Of a stretch of DNA of 63,743 nt, positions 37,775 through 47,090 are shown piece by piece. The position numbers were made by a program, and so were the translations under genes. The stretch comes from Williamsia sp. 1138 (lineage in GTDB: Bacteria; Actinomycetota; Actinomycetes; Mycobacteriales; Mycobacteriaceae), in assembly GCF_002095435.2 (NCBI RefSeq), contig NZ_MJEJ02000023.1:1-63743 (forward strand), read 5' to 3'. Numbering within the stretch: position 1 is the stretch's first letter; the number at the start of each line of letters is the position of its first letter. The notes below the pieces were generated by a model. The model was given only the letters and a program-made list of their open reading frames with translations. It was not told where the DNA came from and did not search any database.

Positions 37775-38347
37775 ATGGTCTCGCATCCGCTCGGCACCGA
37801 CGAGTTCGACGGCCGGCAATTCCGCACCGCCATGGGCCAGTTCTGTACCGGTGTCACCGTCATCACCACGGTGACGCCGGACGACACCCCGGTCGGTTTC
37901 GCGTGTCAGTCCTTCGCCGCGCTCTCACTCGATCCGCCGCTCGTCCTGTTCTGTCCCATGAAGACTTCGCGGAGCTGGAAGGTCATCGAGCAGAGCGAGA
38001 AGTTCTGTGTCAACGTGCTCTCCAACAACCAGCAGAACGTGAGTGCGGCGTTCGGTGCCCCCGGCGACGACAAGTTCGCCGGAATCGAATGGGACCCTTC
38101 GCCGCTGGGCCTCCCGGTGATCAAACACTCACTGTCGTGGGTCGACTGCACCCTCGAACGCGTCGACGACGGCGGAGATCACTTCATCGTGATCGGAAGG
38201 GTCAAGACTTTGGGGGAAGTGCTGCAGGACAAGCCTTTGCTGTTCTACCGTGGTGGTTACCTGTCCACCGAGCATCCGCACGTCACCCCGGCTCAGGCGG
38301 AACTCGAGAACTTCCTGACCTGGACCGGCGGCGACACCTGGCTGTAG
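37775..38347 (+). CDS. hsaB: HsaB: flavin reductase for HsaA
   Basis: 190 residues, flavin reductase-like FMN-binding domain. MGQFCTGVTVITTVTPDD and ACQSFAALSLDPPLVLFCP are family hallmarks, with the His-containing segment DHFIVIGRV near 132. It supplies reduced flavin to HsaA. The ATG lies 3 bases after the hsaC stop, so they are co-transcribed. Confidence 0.93.
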   Translation: MVSHPLGTDEFDGRQFRTAMGQFCTGVTVITTVTPDDTPVGFACQSFAALSLDPPLVLFCPMKTSRSWKVIEQSEKFCVNVLSNNQQNVSAAFGAPGDDKFAGIEWDPSPLGLPVIKHSLSWVDCTLERVDDGGDHFIVIGRVKTLGEVLQDKPLLFYRGGYLSTEHPHVTPAQAELENFLTWTGGDTWL

Positions 38348-38410
38348 CCCGAGGCGGTAACCGAAGCATGCGGGCACTTTCAGTGCTGCGGCCGTTCAAA
38401 GAGGAGCGAG

Positions 38411-39613
38411 ATGACCACCCCCGTTACTGATACGACCGTCACCCCTGACGTGACGGCGCCGTTCGCGGCGGCAGTCGCCGAAGCCGAGAAGCTGATCGCC
38501 TTAGCAGATTTCATTCGCAACGACGATGATCTCGCAGAGGGCTACGACTACCTCGCCGGCAGTATCCGAGCCAGTCTGCAGATGGCGTGGGCGTACGGCA
38601 AGAGTCATCCGTTCTTCGTGACGTCGACCGGCCCCTACACGAAGATGGGTCTCGACAACCCCGATACGCTCTACTACCACGCCAACGTCGAAGCCGATGC
38701 CGAGTATGTGATCACCGGAACCCGCGGCGAAACCGCGGATCTGAGCTTCCAGGTGCTCAAAGGTGACTACACCGCGACTGACGTGCCGGGCGGTGATGAC
38801 GCGTTCGACGACCGCCGCCTCGACATCGAACCGGACGGCTCGTTCACGCTCCGGTTCGGGCCACCGAAGGACGATCCGGGCCCGAACTACTTTGTGCTGG
38901 GCGAGGGGTCGTCGATGCTCGCGGTGCGCGAGGTCTACAGCGATTGGTCGGCGCACAAAGGGCAACTACGTATCGAGCGCGTCGACACGGTCGGTACGGC
39001 GCCGCAGGAAGCCGGACTGCCCCAGATCACCCGCCGCTATCAGATCGCGGGCAAGATGCTCTTGTCCCGCATCAACACCTGGTTCAACTTTCCCAAATGG
39101 TTCTATCTGGATCTCCCGGTCAACACCCTGACGGCACCTCGGTTGACCCCCGGCGGACTCAGCACCCAATTCTCATCGGTGGGCCACTACGACCTCGCCG
39201 ACAACCAGGCCATGGTGATCACCGTCCCGAAATCCGATGCGCCATACCAGGGATTTCAGCTCGGGAGCATGTGGTACATCTCGCTTGATTACGTCAACCA
39301 TCAGACGAGTCTGAACGCGGCGCAGGCACAGGTCGATCCGGATGGCATGATCCGGCTGGTCGTCAGCAAACAGAACCCCGGTATCGCCAACTGGATCGAG
39401 ACGACCGGCACACAGCGGGGCATTGCACAGTTCAGGTGGCAGCGGGTCTCACGCGAGCTCTCCGAGTCCGACGGGCCGTCGGTGGCGATCATCGACGTGG
39501 GCGACGTCGCGGCGCATCTGCCGTATCACGACAGCAACACCATCGACGAGGCCGGCTGGCGTGAGCGTATCGCTTCGCGTCAGCGTGGTTTCGCGCAGCG
39601 GATGCTCGGATGA
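38411..39613 (+). CDS. DUF1214-type protein, Rv3531c-like
   Basis: 400 residues. The C-terminal part (about 255-345: GGPLRP-like turn, YQGFQLGSMWYISLDYVNHQTSLNAAQ, then QVDPDGMIRLVVSKQNPGIANWI) fits a DUF1214-type beta domain. No catalytic motif is evident. The gene order with the SDR and sulfotransferase genes downstream matches Rv3531c-Rv3530c-Rv3529c in the M. tuberculosis cholesterol region. GAGGAG precedes the ATG; the stop overlaps the SDR start. Function unknown. Confidence 0.8.
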   Translation: MTTPVTDTTVTPDVTAPFAAAVAEAEKLIALADFIRNDDDLAEGYDYLAGSIRASLQMAWAYGKSHPFFVTSTGPYTKMGLDNPDTLYYHANVEADAEYVITGTRGETADLSFQVLKGDYTATDVPGGDDAFDDRRLDIEPDGSFTLRFGPPKDDPGPNYFVLGEGSSMLAVREVYSDWSAHKGQLRIERVDTVGTAPQEAGLPQITRRYQIAGKMLLSRINTWFNFPKWFYLDLPVNTLTAPRLTPGGLSTQFSSVGHYDLADNQAMVITVPKSDAPYQGFQLGSMWYISLDYVNHQTSLNAAQAQVDPDGMIRLVVSKQNPGIANWIETTGTQRGIAQFRWQRVSRELSESDGPSVAIIDVGDVAAHLPYHDSNTIDEAGWRERIASRQRGFAQRMLG

Positions 39614-40407
39614 ACGCCGTGGGGAACCCGGGGCTGCTCGCGGACAAGGTCGTGGTGGTCGGCGGAGTCGGTCCCGGTCTCGGCCGCTCGATCGCTCTGC
39701 AGGCCGCGGCAGCCGGAGCGAAGGTGGTCCTCGCCGCACGGACGGAATCGCGACTTGCCAGGATCGCCGAAGAGATCGACGCCGCGGGTGGTGTTTCACT
39801 CCAGGTGCCGACAGACATCACCGACGACGCGGCGGTCGAGGCGCTCGTCGCCGCAACGGTCTCCGAGTTCGGCAAAGTCGACGTGCTGGTCAACAACGCC
39901 TTCTCGTTGCCCTCGATGAAGCCGTTGGCACGCACTGATTTCGATCACATCCGATCCAGCCTCGACCTGACCGTGCTGGGTGGCCTTCGCATGACCAAGG
40001 CCTTCACCGATGAGCTCGAGAAGTCGTCCGGTGCCATCGTCATGATCAACTCGATGGTCGTGCGGCACTCCGAACCGCGGTACGGCAGCTACAAGTTGTC
40101 CAAGGCGGCATTGCTCGCGATGTCACAGACGCTTGCCACCGAGTTGGGGGAGAAGGGGATTCGCATCAACACCGTCGCCCCCGGTTACATCTGGGATGAC
40201 CAGTTGAAGTGGTATTTCAGTGAGGTCGCGAAGAAATACGGCATCACACCCGAGCAGGTGTACGAGCAGACTGCGTCGAAGTCCGACCTCAAGCGTTTAC
40301 CTGAACCCGATGAGATCGCTCGGGCGGCAGTGTTCTTGGCATCTGATTGGGCCAGCGCCATCACCGGTCAGACCCTCGATGTCAACTGCGGCGAGTACCA
40401 CGTCTAG
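39610..40407 (+). CDS. Short-chain dehydrogenase/reductase, Rv3530c-like
   Basis: 265 residues, classical SDR. The cofactor loop GGVGPGLGRS is near residue 18, NNAF near 97, and the catalytic Ser in INSMVV with Tyr-x3-Lys in GSYKLSK near 158. The first Gly-rich motif (GGVGPGLG) is slightly unusual. It is translationally coupled to the DUF1214-type gene and followed by a sulfotransferase. A steroid or lipid alcohol is a plausible substrate, by context only. Confidence 0.87.
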   Translation: MNAVGNPGLLADKVVVVGGVGPGLGRSIALQAAAAGAKVVLAARTESRLARIAEEIDAAGGVSLQVPTDITDDAAVEALVAATVSEFGKVDVLVNNAFSLPSMKPLARTDFDHIRSSLDLTVLGGLRMTKAFTDELEKSSGAIVMINSMVVRHSEPRYGSYKLSKAALLAMSQTLATELGEKGIRINTVAPGYIWDDQLKWYFSEVAKKYGITPEQVYEQTASKSDLKRLPEPDEIARAAVFLASDWASAITGQTLDVNCGEYHV

Positions 40408-40419
40408 AAGGAGCGCTCC

Positions 40420-41553
40420 ATGACCACCAGAACAGATGTCGGCACGGTGGAAGACCTGCATGCCTCCGCCACCAAGGCCTGTGGCCTCGACGACTTCGGC
40501 GTCGACGACTACACCGAGGCGCTCGGCGTGCTGTTGGAGTCGTATGTGCGGGACGCGGGGATGACCGAGCTCGGCAGCAAGATGAATCGGTATTTCCTGC
40601 GTGGCGCGTTGGTCGCCCGGCTGTTGAGTGAGGCGTCGTGGAAGGCCAACCCGGAGTACGCGACCGCGCCGGTGCAACGGCCCATCTTCGTGACCGGTCT
40701 GCCCCGAACCGGGACCACCGCCTTGCATCGATTGCTGACGGCCGACCCCGGGCATCAGGGGCTGGAGATGTGGCTTGCCGAGTTCCCGCAACCGCGGCCT
40801 CCGCGGGACACGTGGGAGTCGAATCCGGTGTTCCAGGAGATCCAGAGCGGCCTCGAACAGCATCACGTCGAGAATCCCGAGTTTATGGGGTTGCACTACA
40901 TGAGTGCGTCCGACGTCGAGGAGTGCTGGCAGTTGCTCCGCCAGACCTTCAAGTCCATCTCGTATGAGTCGCTGTCGTATCTCCCGACGTACTCGCAGTG
41001 GCTGCAACAGCAGAACTGGACCAATGCCTACACCCGGCACAAGAAGAATCTGCAGCTGATCGGGCTCAACCAGCCCGAGCGTCGATGGATCCTGAAGAAT
41101 CCGAGCCACTTGTTCGCGCTCGACGAGTTGATGGCCGTCTACCCTGACGCGCTGATCATCCAGACACATCGGCCGCCGGCCACGATCATTCCCTCGATGT
41201 GCAGCCTCGCCGAGGCCGCGGGTGAAGGGTGGTCGACCGTCTTCAACGGCGAGTTGATCGGAAAGACGCAGCTCGAACTGTGGTCGCGGGGACTGCACTC
41301 CTTCAATGCGGCCAGGGCCAAGTACGACCCGGCTCAGTTCATCGATGTCGACTTCAAGGATTTCCGCACCGATCCGATGGGCACGGTGGAGAACATCTAC
41401 CGGACCTTTGGGCTGGATCTCAGCGACACCGCCGCCGCCGAGATGCGAGCGCTGGACGAAGAGAGCAAGTCCGGCGACCGCAAGCCGGTGCACAAGTACT
41501 CGCTCGAGGACTACGGACTCACCGAGGCCGAGGTCAACGCCGCGTTCGAATGA
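40420..41553 (+). CDS. PAPS-dependent sulfotransferase-like protein, Rv3529c-like
   Basis: 377 residues. The 5'-PAPS loop reads FVTGLPRTGTTALHRLLTADP near residue 88, and the 3'-phosphate site appears as LKNPSHLFALDELMAVYPDALIIQTHRPP near 225-255. It belongs to the Sulfotransfer_3 type common in mycolata. The acceptor is unknown; cluster position suggests a sterol- or lipid-derived alcohol. AAGGAG precedes the ATG. Genes for PAPS synthesis and PAP removal (cysD, cysNC, cysQ) lie 7.5 kb downstream. Confidence 0.85.
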   Translation: MTTRTDVGTVEDLHASATKACGLDDFGVDDYTEALGVLLESYVRDAGMTELGSKMNRYFLRGALVARLLSEASWKANPEYATAPVQRPIFVTGLPRTGTTALHRLLTADPGHQGLEMWLAEFPQPRPPRDTWESNPVFQEIQSGLEQHHVENPEFMGLHYMSASDVEECWQLLRQTFKSISYESLSYLPTYSQWLQQQNWTNAYTRHKKNLQLIGLNQPERRWILKNPSHLFALDELMAVYPDALIIQTHRPPATIIPSMCSLAEAAGEGWSTVFNGELIGKTQLELWSRGLHSFNAARAKYDPAQFIDVDFKDFRTDPMGTVENIYRTFGLDLSDTAAAEMRALDEESKSGDRKPVHKYSLEDYGLTEAEVNAAFE

Positions 41554-41594
41554 CGGTGGCCTCGCGCGAACGGAGCTGTGATGTTGTTCGCTAT

Positions 41595-41652
41595 CCGGAG
41601 TGATTGCTCCGGTTGAGCTGATATGTTTCTGAGATGCGGAGCGTCGGCTCCG
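41595..41652. promoter_or_regulatory. Two tandem hairpins before the MFS/TetR operon
   Basis: CCGGAG-TGATTG-CTCCGG (41595-41612) and CGGAGC-GTCG-GCTCCG (41637-41652) share the CGGAGC half-site. They may be operators for the TetR encoded downstream, or a terminator for the sulfotransferase transcript. Confidence 0.45.
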
Positions 41653-41672
41653 GTTAGCACTCAGGAGTTCGC

Positions 41673-43148
41673 ATGACATCCGCGCCCAGCCGGACGCACC
41701 ACCAGATCACGTTTGCCGTGCTCACCGTCGGCGTCGCAGCCTTCGCCCTGCTGCAGTCCCTCGTGATGCCGGTGCTCCCCACCGTCGAGGTGGAGCTGGG
41801 TACCAATCAGACAAATGTGACCTGGGTGCTGACCGCCTACCTGCTGTCGGCCTCGATATCCACGCCGATCATGGGACGACTCGGCGACATGTACGGCAAG
41901 AAGCGCGTGTTCGTCATCGCGCTCGCCGCACTCGCGGCGGGTTCACTGCTCGCCGCGCTGGCGTCGACCCTGACGGTGATGATCATCGCGCGTGTCGTCC
42001 AGGGAATCGGCGGCGGCGTGCTGCCCCTGGCCTTCGGAATCATCCGAGACGAGTTCCCCAGAGCCAAGGTGCCCGGCGCGATCGGCCTCATCGCCGCCCT
42101 GATCTCCGTCGGTGCCGGTGCCGGCATCGTGCTGGCCGGCCCGATCGTCGAACTCCTCGGTTATCACTGGCTGTTCTGGATCCCGCTGATCATCACCAGC
42201 CTTGCCGGCGTTGCCGCCCTGGTCCTGATCCCCGAGTCCCCGATCCGGACCCGCGGAAGGATCAACTGGCTGACAGCATTTCTGCTGTCTGCCTGGCTCG
42301 TCGCCCTCCTGCTCGCCGTCAGTCAGGCCCCCAAGTGGGGCTGGGGCTCCCCGAAGGTGATCGGCCTGCTCGTGGTTGCAGTGGTGGTGGTGGCGGCATG
42401 GATCGTCGCTGAGTCACGGTCGTCGAATCCATTGATCGACATGAAGATGATGCGTATCCGCGGTGTGTGGGCGGCCAATCTCATCGCCTTGCTGATGGGC
42501 GTCGGCATGTACGCCGGCCTGGGGTTCCTGCCGCAGTTCTTGCAGGCTCCGTCGTCGGCCGGTTACGGGTTCGGTGCCTCGGTCACCGAATCGGGATTGA
42601 TGCTCCTGCCCAACGCGGTCGCGATGTTCGCGGTCGGACTCTTCTCCGGTCGACTCGCGGCGCGTTTCGGTTCCAAGAACCTCTTGGTCGTCGGATCGCT
42701 CATCACAGCGGGCAGCTACTTCATGTTGGCGTTCCTGCATTCGTCCGAGATCGACATCTACCTCGCGAATGCGATCTCTGGCATCGGATTCGGATTGGTC
42801 TTCTCGTCGATGTCGAACGTGGTGGTGGCCTCGGTACCCCAAGAACAGACCGGCGTGGCCAGCGGAATGAACGCCAACATCCGAACCATCGGCGGCTCCT
42901 TGGGTGCTGCGTTCATGGCCAGCGTCGTCGCCGTAGGGGCGTCGTCTTCGGGCGTTCCTGTTGAATCGGGATACACCAACGGGTTCGCGATGCTCGGTGC
43001 GGCCGGTGTTCTGGCCTCGGTCGCAGCCTTGTTCATTCCCACGGTGAAGCGGAACACCACGACCCACCTCGAAGACACCCCTGATCTGCCGCACCCCGAA
43101 CTGGCCATGGTCGCCGGCGGCACGCTGTCGGGCGCGAAGTCGGAATGA
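41673..43148 (+). CDS. MFS transporter (DHA2-like, 14 helices)
   Basis: 491 residues with about 14 membrane helices. WVLTAYLLSASISTPIMGRLGDMYGKKRVF is the DHA2-type motif A region; MNANIRTIGGSLGAAFMASV near the end resembles motif C/antiporter sequences. Probably an exporter. AGGAG precedes the ATG. It is followed by a TetR gene with an ATGA overlap, a common autoregulated efflux arrangement. Substrate unknown. Confidence 0.87.
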   Translation: MTSAPSRTHHQITFAVLTVGVAAFALLQSLVMPVLPTVEVELGTNQTNVTWVLTAYLLSASISTPIMGRLGDMYGKKRVFVIALAALAAGSLLAALASTLTVMIIARVVQGIGGGVLPLAFGIIRDEFPRAKVPGAIGLIAALISVGAGAGIVLAGPIVELLGYHWLFWIPLIITSLAGVAALVLIPESPIRTRGRINWLTAFLLSAWLVALLLAVSQAPKWGWGSPKVIGLLVVAVVVVAAWIVAESRSSNPLIDMKMMRIRGVWAANLIALLMGVGMYAGLGFLPQFLQAPSSAGYGFGASVTESGLMLLPNAVAMFAVGLFSGRLAARFGSKNLLVVGSLITAGSYFMLAFLHSSEIDIYLANAISGIGFGLVFSSMSNVVVASVPQEQTGVASGMNANIRTIGGSLGAAFMASVVAVGASSSGVPVESGYTNGFAMLGAAGVLASVAALFIPTVKRNTTTHLEDTPDLPHPELAMVAGGTLSGAKSE

Positions 43149-43777
43149 AGTCCGCAACCACCGAGAAGGTGCTCCGCCGTGATGCAGCCGAGAATCGGCA
43201 GCGGTTACTCGACGCTGCTGCCGCGGTGTTCAGCGAGCGCGGCCTGGAGGTCGGGGTGGACGAGATCGCCCGGCGCGCCGGCGTCGGTACGGGCACGCTC
43301 TACCGACGATTTCCCACCAAGGAAGCGCTCATCAGCGAACTGGTGCGGCAGGTGTTCAGTGACTTCGTGCAGGCGGCCCACGCGGCGCAGGCAGCTCCGC
43401 GCGGCGAGGGGCTCGAGCAGCTGATGTACGGGGTCGGCACCATCCAGGCGACCAACAGGGGCTGTCTGTCCCGGGTGTGGAACGACGACGAGACCGCCGC
43501 CCACAAGCGCGAGTTCCGGACGATACTCGCCGAGTTGTTGGCCGGTGCGAAGTCACACGGCCGGGTTCGAAGTGACGTTGGGCTGACCGATCTCGACGTG
43601 GTCTTCTGGGCGATGCGCGGCGTCGTCGAAACCACCCGAGGTATCACCGACTCCGGTTGGCGCAGAGCCCTGGCCATCATGATCGCCGGCCTGCGCCCGG
43701 ACGCCGAGCAGCTCGATGCGACCCCGGTGTCGGAAGACGAGATGGCTCAGGTGCTCGCCCGCCTCAACCCCCGTTGA
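43145..43777 (+). CDS. TetR-family regulator coupled to the MFS gene
   Basis: 210 residues. Helix-turn-helix at about 15-65: RQRLLDAAAAVFSERG, then VDEIARRAGVGTGTLYRRFPTKEAL. The ligand domain includes MRGVVETTRGI, typical of SACE_7040-type TetR proteins. The start overlaps the transporter stop, so it most likely represses this operon, perhaps through the CGGAGC hairpins upstream. It does not resemble KstR2. Confidence 0.86.
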   Translation: MKSATTEKVLRRDAAENRQRLLDAAAAVFSERGLEVGVDEIARRAGVGTGTLYRRFPTKEALISELVRQVFSDFVQAAHAAQAAPRGEGLEQLMYGVGTIQATNRGCLSRVWNDDETAAHKREFRTILAELLAGAKSHGRVRSDVGLTDLDVVFWAMRGVVETTRGITDSGWRRALAIMIAGLRPDAEQLDATPVSEDEMAQVLARLNPR

Positions 43778-43844
43778 CCGTGCTGAAGCGACCGTCGACC
43801 GTGCCCGAACTCGTGTCGAGCGTGCCGAAACTCCCGGGGGATTG

Positions 43845-44942
43845 CTACAGACCGGCGGCGCGGGCGAGACGTTCGAGTGAATCCCGCGGCTGGCCGAAGA
43901 GCTGTGCGCTCCCGTGTGCGCGTTTGAAGAACAGCTGGGCGTCGTGTTCCCAGGTGATGCCGATTCCGCCGTGTAGCTGAATCGTCTCACCGGCGATGTG
44001 GGAGAACGCCTCTGAGCAGTAGATGCGCGCGCTGTCGGCGAGATCCAGCGCGTCGGGCGCTGCGGTGACCAGCGCATCGACGGCTGCATACGAGATCGAA
44101 TGTGCGGTCTCGGTGAGAGCGTACATGTCGGCCATGCGGTGTTTGAGGGCCTGGAACGACCCGATCACGCGGCCGAACTGTTTGCGCGACTTGGTGTATT
44201 CGACCGTCAGATCGAGCGCGGCGCGTGCCGCGCCGACCTGTTCGGCACTCAGCGCGACAAAGGCGATGGCGCGCAGGTTGTCCTCGATACCAGACGGTGT
44301 CGGGATGGTGATGGCGTCGACATCGTCGAAGGTGATGGTCGCGAGGGGGCGGGTGGGATCCATCGTCGGATTCGCGACCCGGGTCACACCGTCTGCGTTC
44401 GCGTCCACCTGGTGCAACGTGACCAGTCCGCCCGACTTGGCCAGTACCAGCAAGGTGTCTGCGGATTCACCGTCGAGTACGTAATGGGCCGTTCCGGAAA
44501 GGATTCCACCACCCGCATGTACACCGGTCTCGCGCCACCCTGCGGCATTCGCCCAGCACAGGGCCGCAACCTTTTCTCCGGACGCGAGGGTGGGGAGCGT
44601 TGCCGCGCAGGCCTCGTCGTCGCCGCTGAGCAGTAGTGCGGAGGTGGCCAACACCGCAGAGCCGAGCATCGGTACCGGTGCCAGGTGCCTGCCGAGCTCT
44701 TCGAGGACGACGTGCGCCTCCGTCAGACTCGCCCCGACTCCGTCGAACTGTTCCGGAATGATCAGCGCCGCGACGCCGATCTGCTCGCACAGGGTGGACC
44801 AGAGTTCGCGGTCGTAGCGCTCCGGAGCCGTTGTCGCTGCGCGAACAGCTGCGGAATCAGCTTTCCGATGCAGCAGTGACGCTACCGAATCGCGCAGTGC
44901 GGCCTGCTCGTCGGTGTCGATGCCGGGGGAATACAGACTCAT
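43845..44942 (-). CDS. fadE33: Acyl-CoA dehydrogenase subunit, FadE33-like
   Basis: 365 residues. YTKSRKQFGRVIGSFQALKHRMADMYALTE and IQLHGGIGITWEHDAQLFFKRAHG mark the C-terminal dehydrogenase domain. In M. tuberculosis fadE31-fadE32-fadE33 are adjacent and KstR2-controlled, and act on HIP/HIEC-CoA derivatives in C/D-ring degradation. Order and sequence agree here. The ATG at 44942 overlaps the fadE32 stop (ATGA); longer upstream starts inside fadE32 are rejected. The gene converges on the TetR gene. Confidence 0.82.
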   Translation of the reverse strand: MSLYSPGIDTDEQAALRDSVASLLHRKADSAAVRAATTAPERYDRELWSTLCEQIGVAALIIPEQFDGVGASLTEAHVVLEELGRHLAPVPMLGSAVLATSALLLSGDDEACAATLPTLASGEKVAALCWANAAGWRETGVHAGGGILSGTAHYVLDGESADTLLVLAKSGGLVTLHQVDANADGVTRVANPTMDPTRPLATITFDDVDAITIPTPSGIEDNLRAIAFVALSAEQVGAARAALDLTVEYTKSRKQFGRVIGSFQALKHRMADMYALTETAHSISYAAVDALVTAAPDALDLADSARIYCSEAFSHIAGETIQLHGGIGITWEHDAQLFFKRAHGSAQLFGQPRDSLERLARAAGL

Positions 44943-45913
44943 GCGGTGATCAACTCCAAAACGCGGGCGCGGTGCGCTGCGGGTGTGCCCCATGCGGTGA
45001 GCAGGGCCCGGGTCTTCGTGAGGTAGAGCGAGAGGTCGTGCTCCTGGGTGTAACCGATGGCCCCGAGCACCTGCAGCCCCACGCGCGACGCCAGGTAGGC
45101 AGCCTGGCCGGCAGCGACTTTCGCGGCTGACACGTCGCGCGAAGCCCACTGCGGATCGGGTACCTGGCCATCGAGAGCGAGTGCAGCGCCATGAACCAGA
45201 GGGCGAGCCATCTCGACGGCGACGGCGACGTCGGCGAGATGATGCTTGACGGCCTGGAACGATCCGATCTCGCGGCCGAACTGTTTGCGTGCCTTCGCGT
45301 ACTCACTGCTCAGCGTCAGCATCGTCTGGGCGAGACCGATGAGCTGCGCGGCTGTGGCCAATGCGCCGTGATCGAAGGCGCGGCCGGTGTCGACATCTGC
45401 GAGATGATCGCCTGCCCGAACAACGGACAGCGTCCTGGCCAGGTCGACCGATGCCCGAGAATCGGTGGCGACCGCAGCGCTCAGCGCCGCGCCTTCGACC
45501 AGATAGGTGTGCGAGGCGAAAGCGGTGTCCACCGCGTAGGGAACGTGCGGCGGCATCGCAAGCGTCACCACCTCACCTTCGGCCATCGCTCCCAGCTGAT
45601 CGGTGAGGCCAGCATCGCGCAGCAGAATGGGTGCGGCAGCAATTGTTTCGGCGACGGGCCCGGGCACGCCGTGGCGGCCGAGTTGCTCGACCGCGACCAC
45701 CATCTCCACCGCGCCGGCGCCGATGCCGCCGTCGTCCTCGGTGACGAGCAACGCGTTCACACCGGTCTCTGCGAGCTTGGCCCACACGGCGCGTCCTGGT
45801 TCGACGTCGCCGCTGTTCCAGGCCCTGATCACCGCGGGCAGTTCTGATTTGGCCAGCATCGAGTCGATCGAAGCCGCCAGATCGTGATGTTCTTCTTCGA
45901 GAAGGAATCTCAT
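44939..45913 (-). CDS. fadE32: Acyl-CoA dehydrogenase subunit, FadE32-like
   Basis: 324 residues, shorter than a complete dehydrogenase, as expected for the non-catalytic half of a heterotetramer. KARKQFGREIGSFQAVKHHLADVAV and VLGAIGYTQEHDLSLYLTKTRAL are the recognisable segments. The start is 1 base downstream of the fadE31 stop and the stop overlaps fadE33. Which partner it pairs with is inferred from mycobacterial homologues. Confidence 0.82.
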   Translation of the reverse strand: MRFLLEEEHHDLAASIDSMLAKSELPAVIRAWNSGDVEPGRAVWAKLAETGVNALLVTEDDGGIGAGAVEMVVAVEQLGRHGVPGPVAETIAAAPILLRDAGLTDQLGAMAEGEVVTLAMPPHVPYAVDTAFASHTYLVEGAALSAAVATDSRASVDLARTLSVVRAGDHLADVDTGRAFDHGALATAAQLIGLAQTMLTLSSEYAKARKQFGREIGSFQAVKHHLADVAVAVEMARPLVHGAALALDGQVPDPQWASRDVSAAKVAAGQAAYLASRVGLQVLGAIGYTQEHDLSLYLTKTRALLTAWGTPAAHRARVLELITA

Positions 45914-45914
45914 G

Positions 45915-47090
45915 TCAGCGGTCCCCTCGCGGCAGCCCGAGTAGTCGTTCGGCGATCACGTTGCGCTGGATCTCGTTGGTACCGGCGTAGATGGGTCCCG
46001 ACAGGGAGAACAGATAGCCATCCATCCAGGGACCCGACGGGTGCGGTGTCGCGAGTTCTGCGTCGACGTCGAGCAGGTCCAGCGCGGTCTCGTGGGTGGC
46101 GATGTCCCACTGTGACCAGAACACCTTGTTGATCGATGACTCCATCCCGAGTTGGCCGCCTTCGGCGAGCCTGCTGACCGTTGCGTAGGTGGAGAGTTCG
46201 TAGGCCTTTGCCCCGATCCACGCATCTGCGACCTGAGCGCCGACCCCGGACCGGGTTGCCGGATCGGCATCGTTCCAGAGAGCGAGCAACCGGTCGGTGG
46301 TCGCAAGGAAACGACCGGGTGACCGCAGCGAGAGTCCCCGCTCGTTCGCCGCGGTGCTCATCGCGACCTTCCAACCGTTGTCGACCGCCCCGATGACGCC
46401 GGAGTCGCCGGGTGCGTCGGGATCGTCTGGCACGAAGACGTTCTCCAGGAACAATTCCGCGAACCCCGGTTCGCCGTCGAGCTGATTGATGGGTCGTACC
46501 GTGACGCCGTCGGCGCGCAGATCGAACATGAAGTAGGTGATGCCGCGGTGCCGGGTGGAATCGGGGTCGGAACGGAAGAGTCCGAAGCCCCAGTCGGCGA
46601 AGCTGGATCGGGAACTCCACGTCTTCTGTCCGTTGAGCAGCCATCCGCCATCGGTACGGGTGGCCGTGGAGCGCAGGGACGCGAGGTCGCTGCCGGCTTC
46701 GGGTTCACTCCACGCCTGGCCCCAGATGTCGTCGGAACGGGCCATCCGCGGCATGATGCGGGCCAGCTGGTCCGGATTGGCGTGCTCGAAAAGAGTTGGG
46801 GCAAGCAAGAAAATGCCGTTCTGGCTGACCCGACCGGGCGCTCCGCTGCGGTAGTACTCTTCTTCGAAGATCAGCCAGTGCAGCAGCGGGACGTCGCGAC
46901 CGCCGAACTCCTCCGGCCAGCTGACCACCGACATCCGGGCGTCGGCCATGGTGCGTTCCCACTGCCGGTGTTCCTCGAACCCTTCAGCGCTGTCCATCGA
47001 GCGTAAGGGCGTGCTGGGCACGTTGTCGTGGAGCCACCCGCGGATCTCCGCGCGGAACTCGTCGGCGGCGTCGTCGAACAACAGGTCCAT
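45915..47090 (-). CDS. fadE31: Acyl-CoA dehydrogenase, FadE31-like
   Basis: 391 residues. AWSEPEAGSDLASLRSTATR, LNGQKTWSSRSSFADWGFGLF and PIYAGTNEIQRNVIAERLLGLPR form the complete FAD-dehydrogenase pattern and closely resemble Rv3562 (FadE31/IpdE1). It likely introduces a double bond into a CoA thioester of the C/D-ring propionate (HIP) pathway. It begins 1 base after the hydratase stop. Confidence 0.87.
   Translation of the reverse strand: MDLLFDDAADEFRAEIRGWLHDNVPSTPLRSMDSAEGFEEHRQWERTMADARMSVVSWPEEFGGRDVPLLHWLIFEEEYYRSGAPGRVSQNGIFLLAPTLFEHANPDQLARIMPRMARSDDIWGQAWSEPEAGSDLASLRSTATRTDGGWLLNGQKTWSSRSSFADWGFGLFRSDPDSTRHRGITYFMFDLRADGVTVRPINQLDGEPGFAELFLENVFVPDDPDAPGDSGVIGAVDNGWKVAMSTAANERGLSLRSPGRFLATTDRLLALWNDADPATRSGVGAQVADAWIGAKAYELSTYATVSRLAEGGQLGMESSINKVFWSQWDIATHETALDLLDVDAELATPHPSGPWMDGYLFSLSGPIYAGTNEIQRNVIAERLLGLPRGDR

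Noticed and set aside
43145-43777. The TetR protein as KstR2
   Set aside because: Its DNA-binding and ligand domains do not resemble KstR2, and it is coupled to a transporter gene with no KstR2 box.
43778-43844. A class 1 or class 2 hairpin between the convergent TetR and fadE33 genes
   Set aside because: The sequence has scattered ACCGT and CGAAC repeats but no stem resembling either family.
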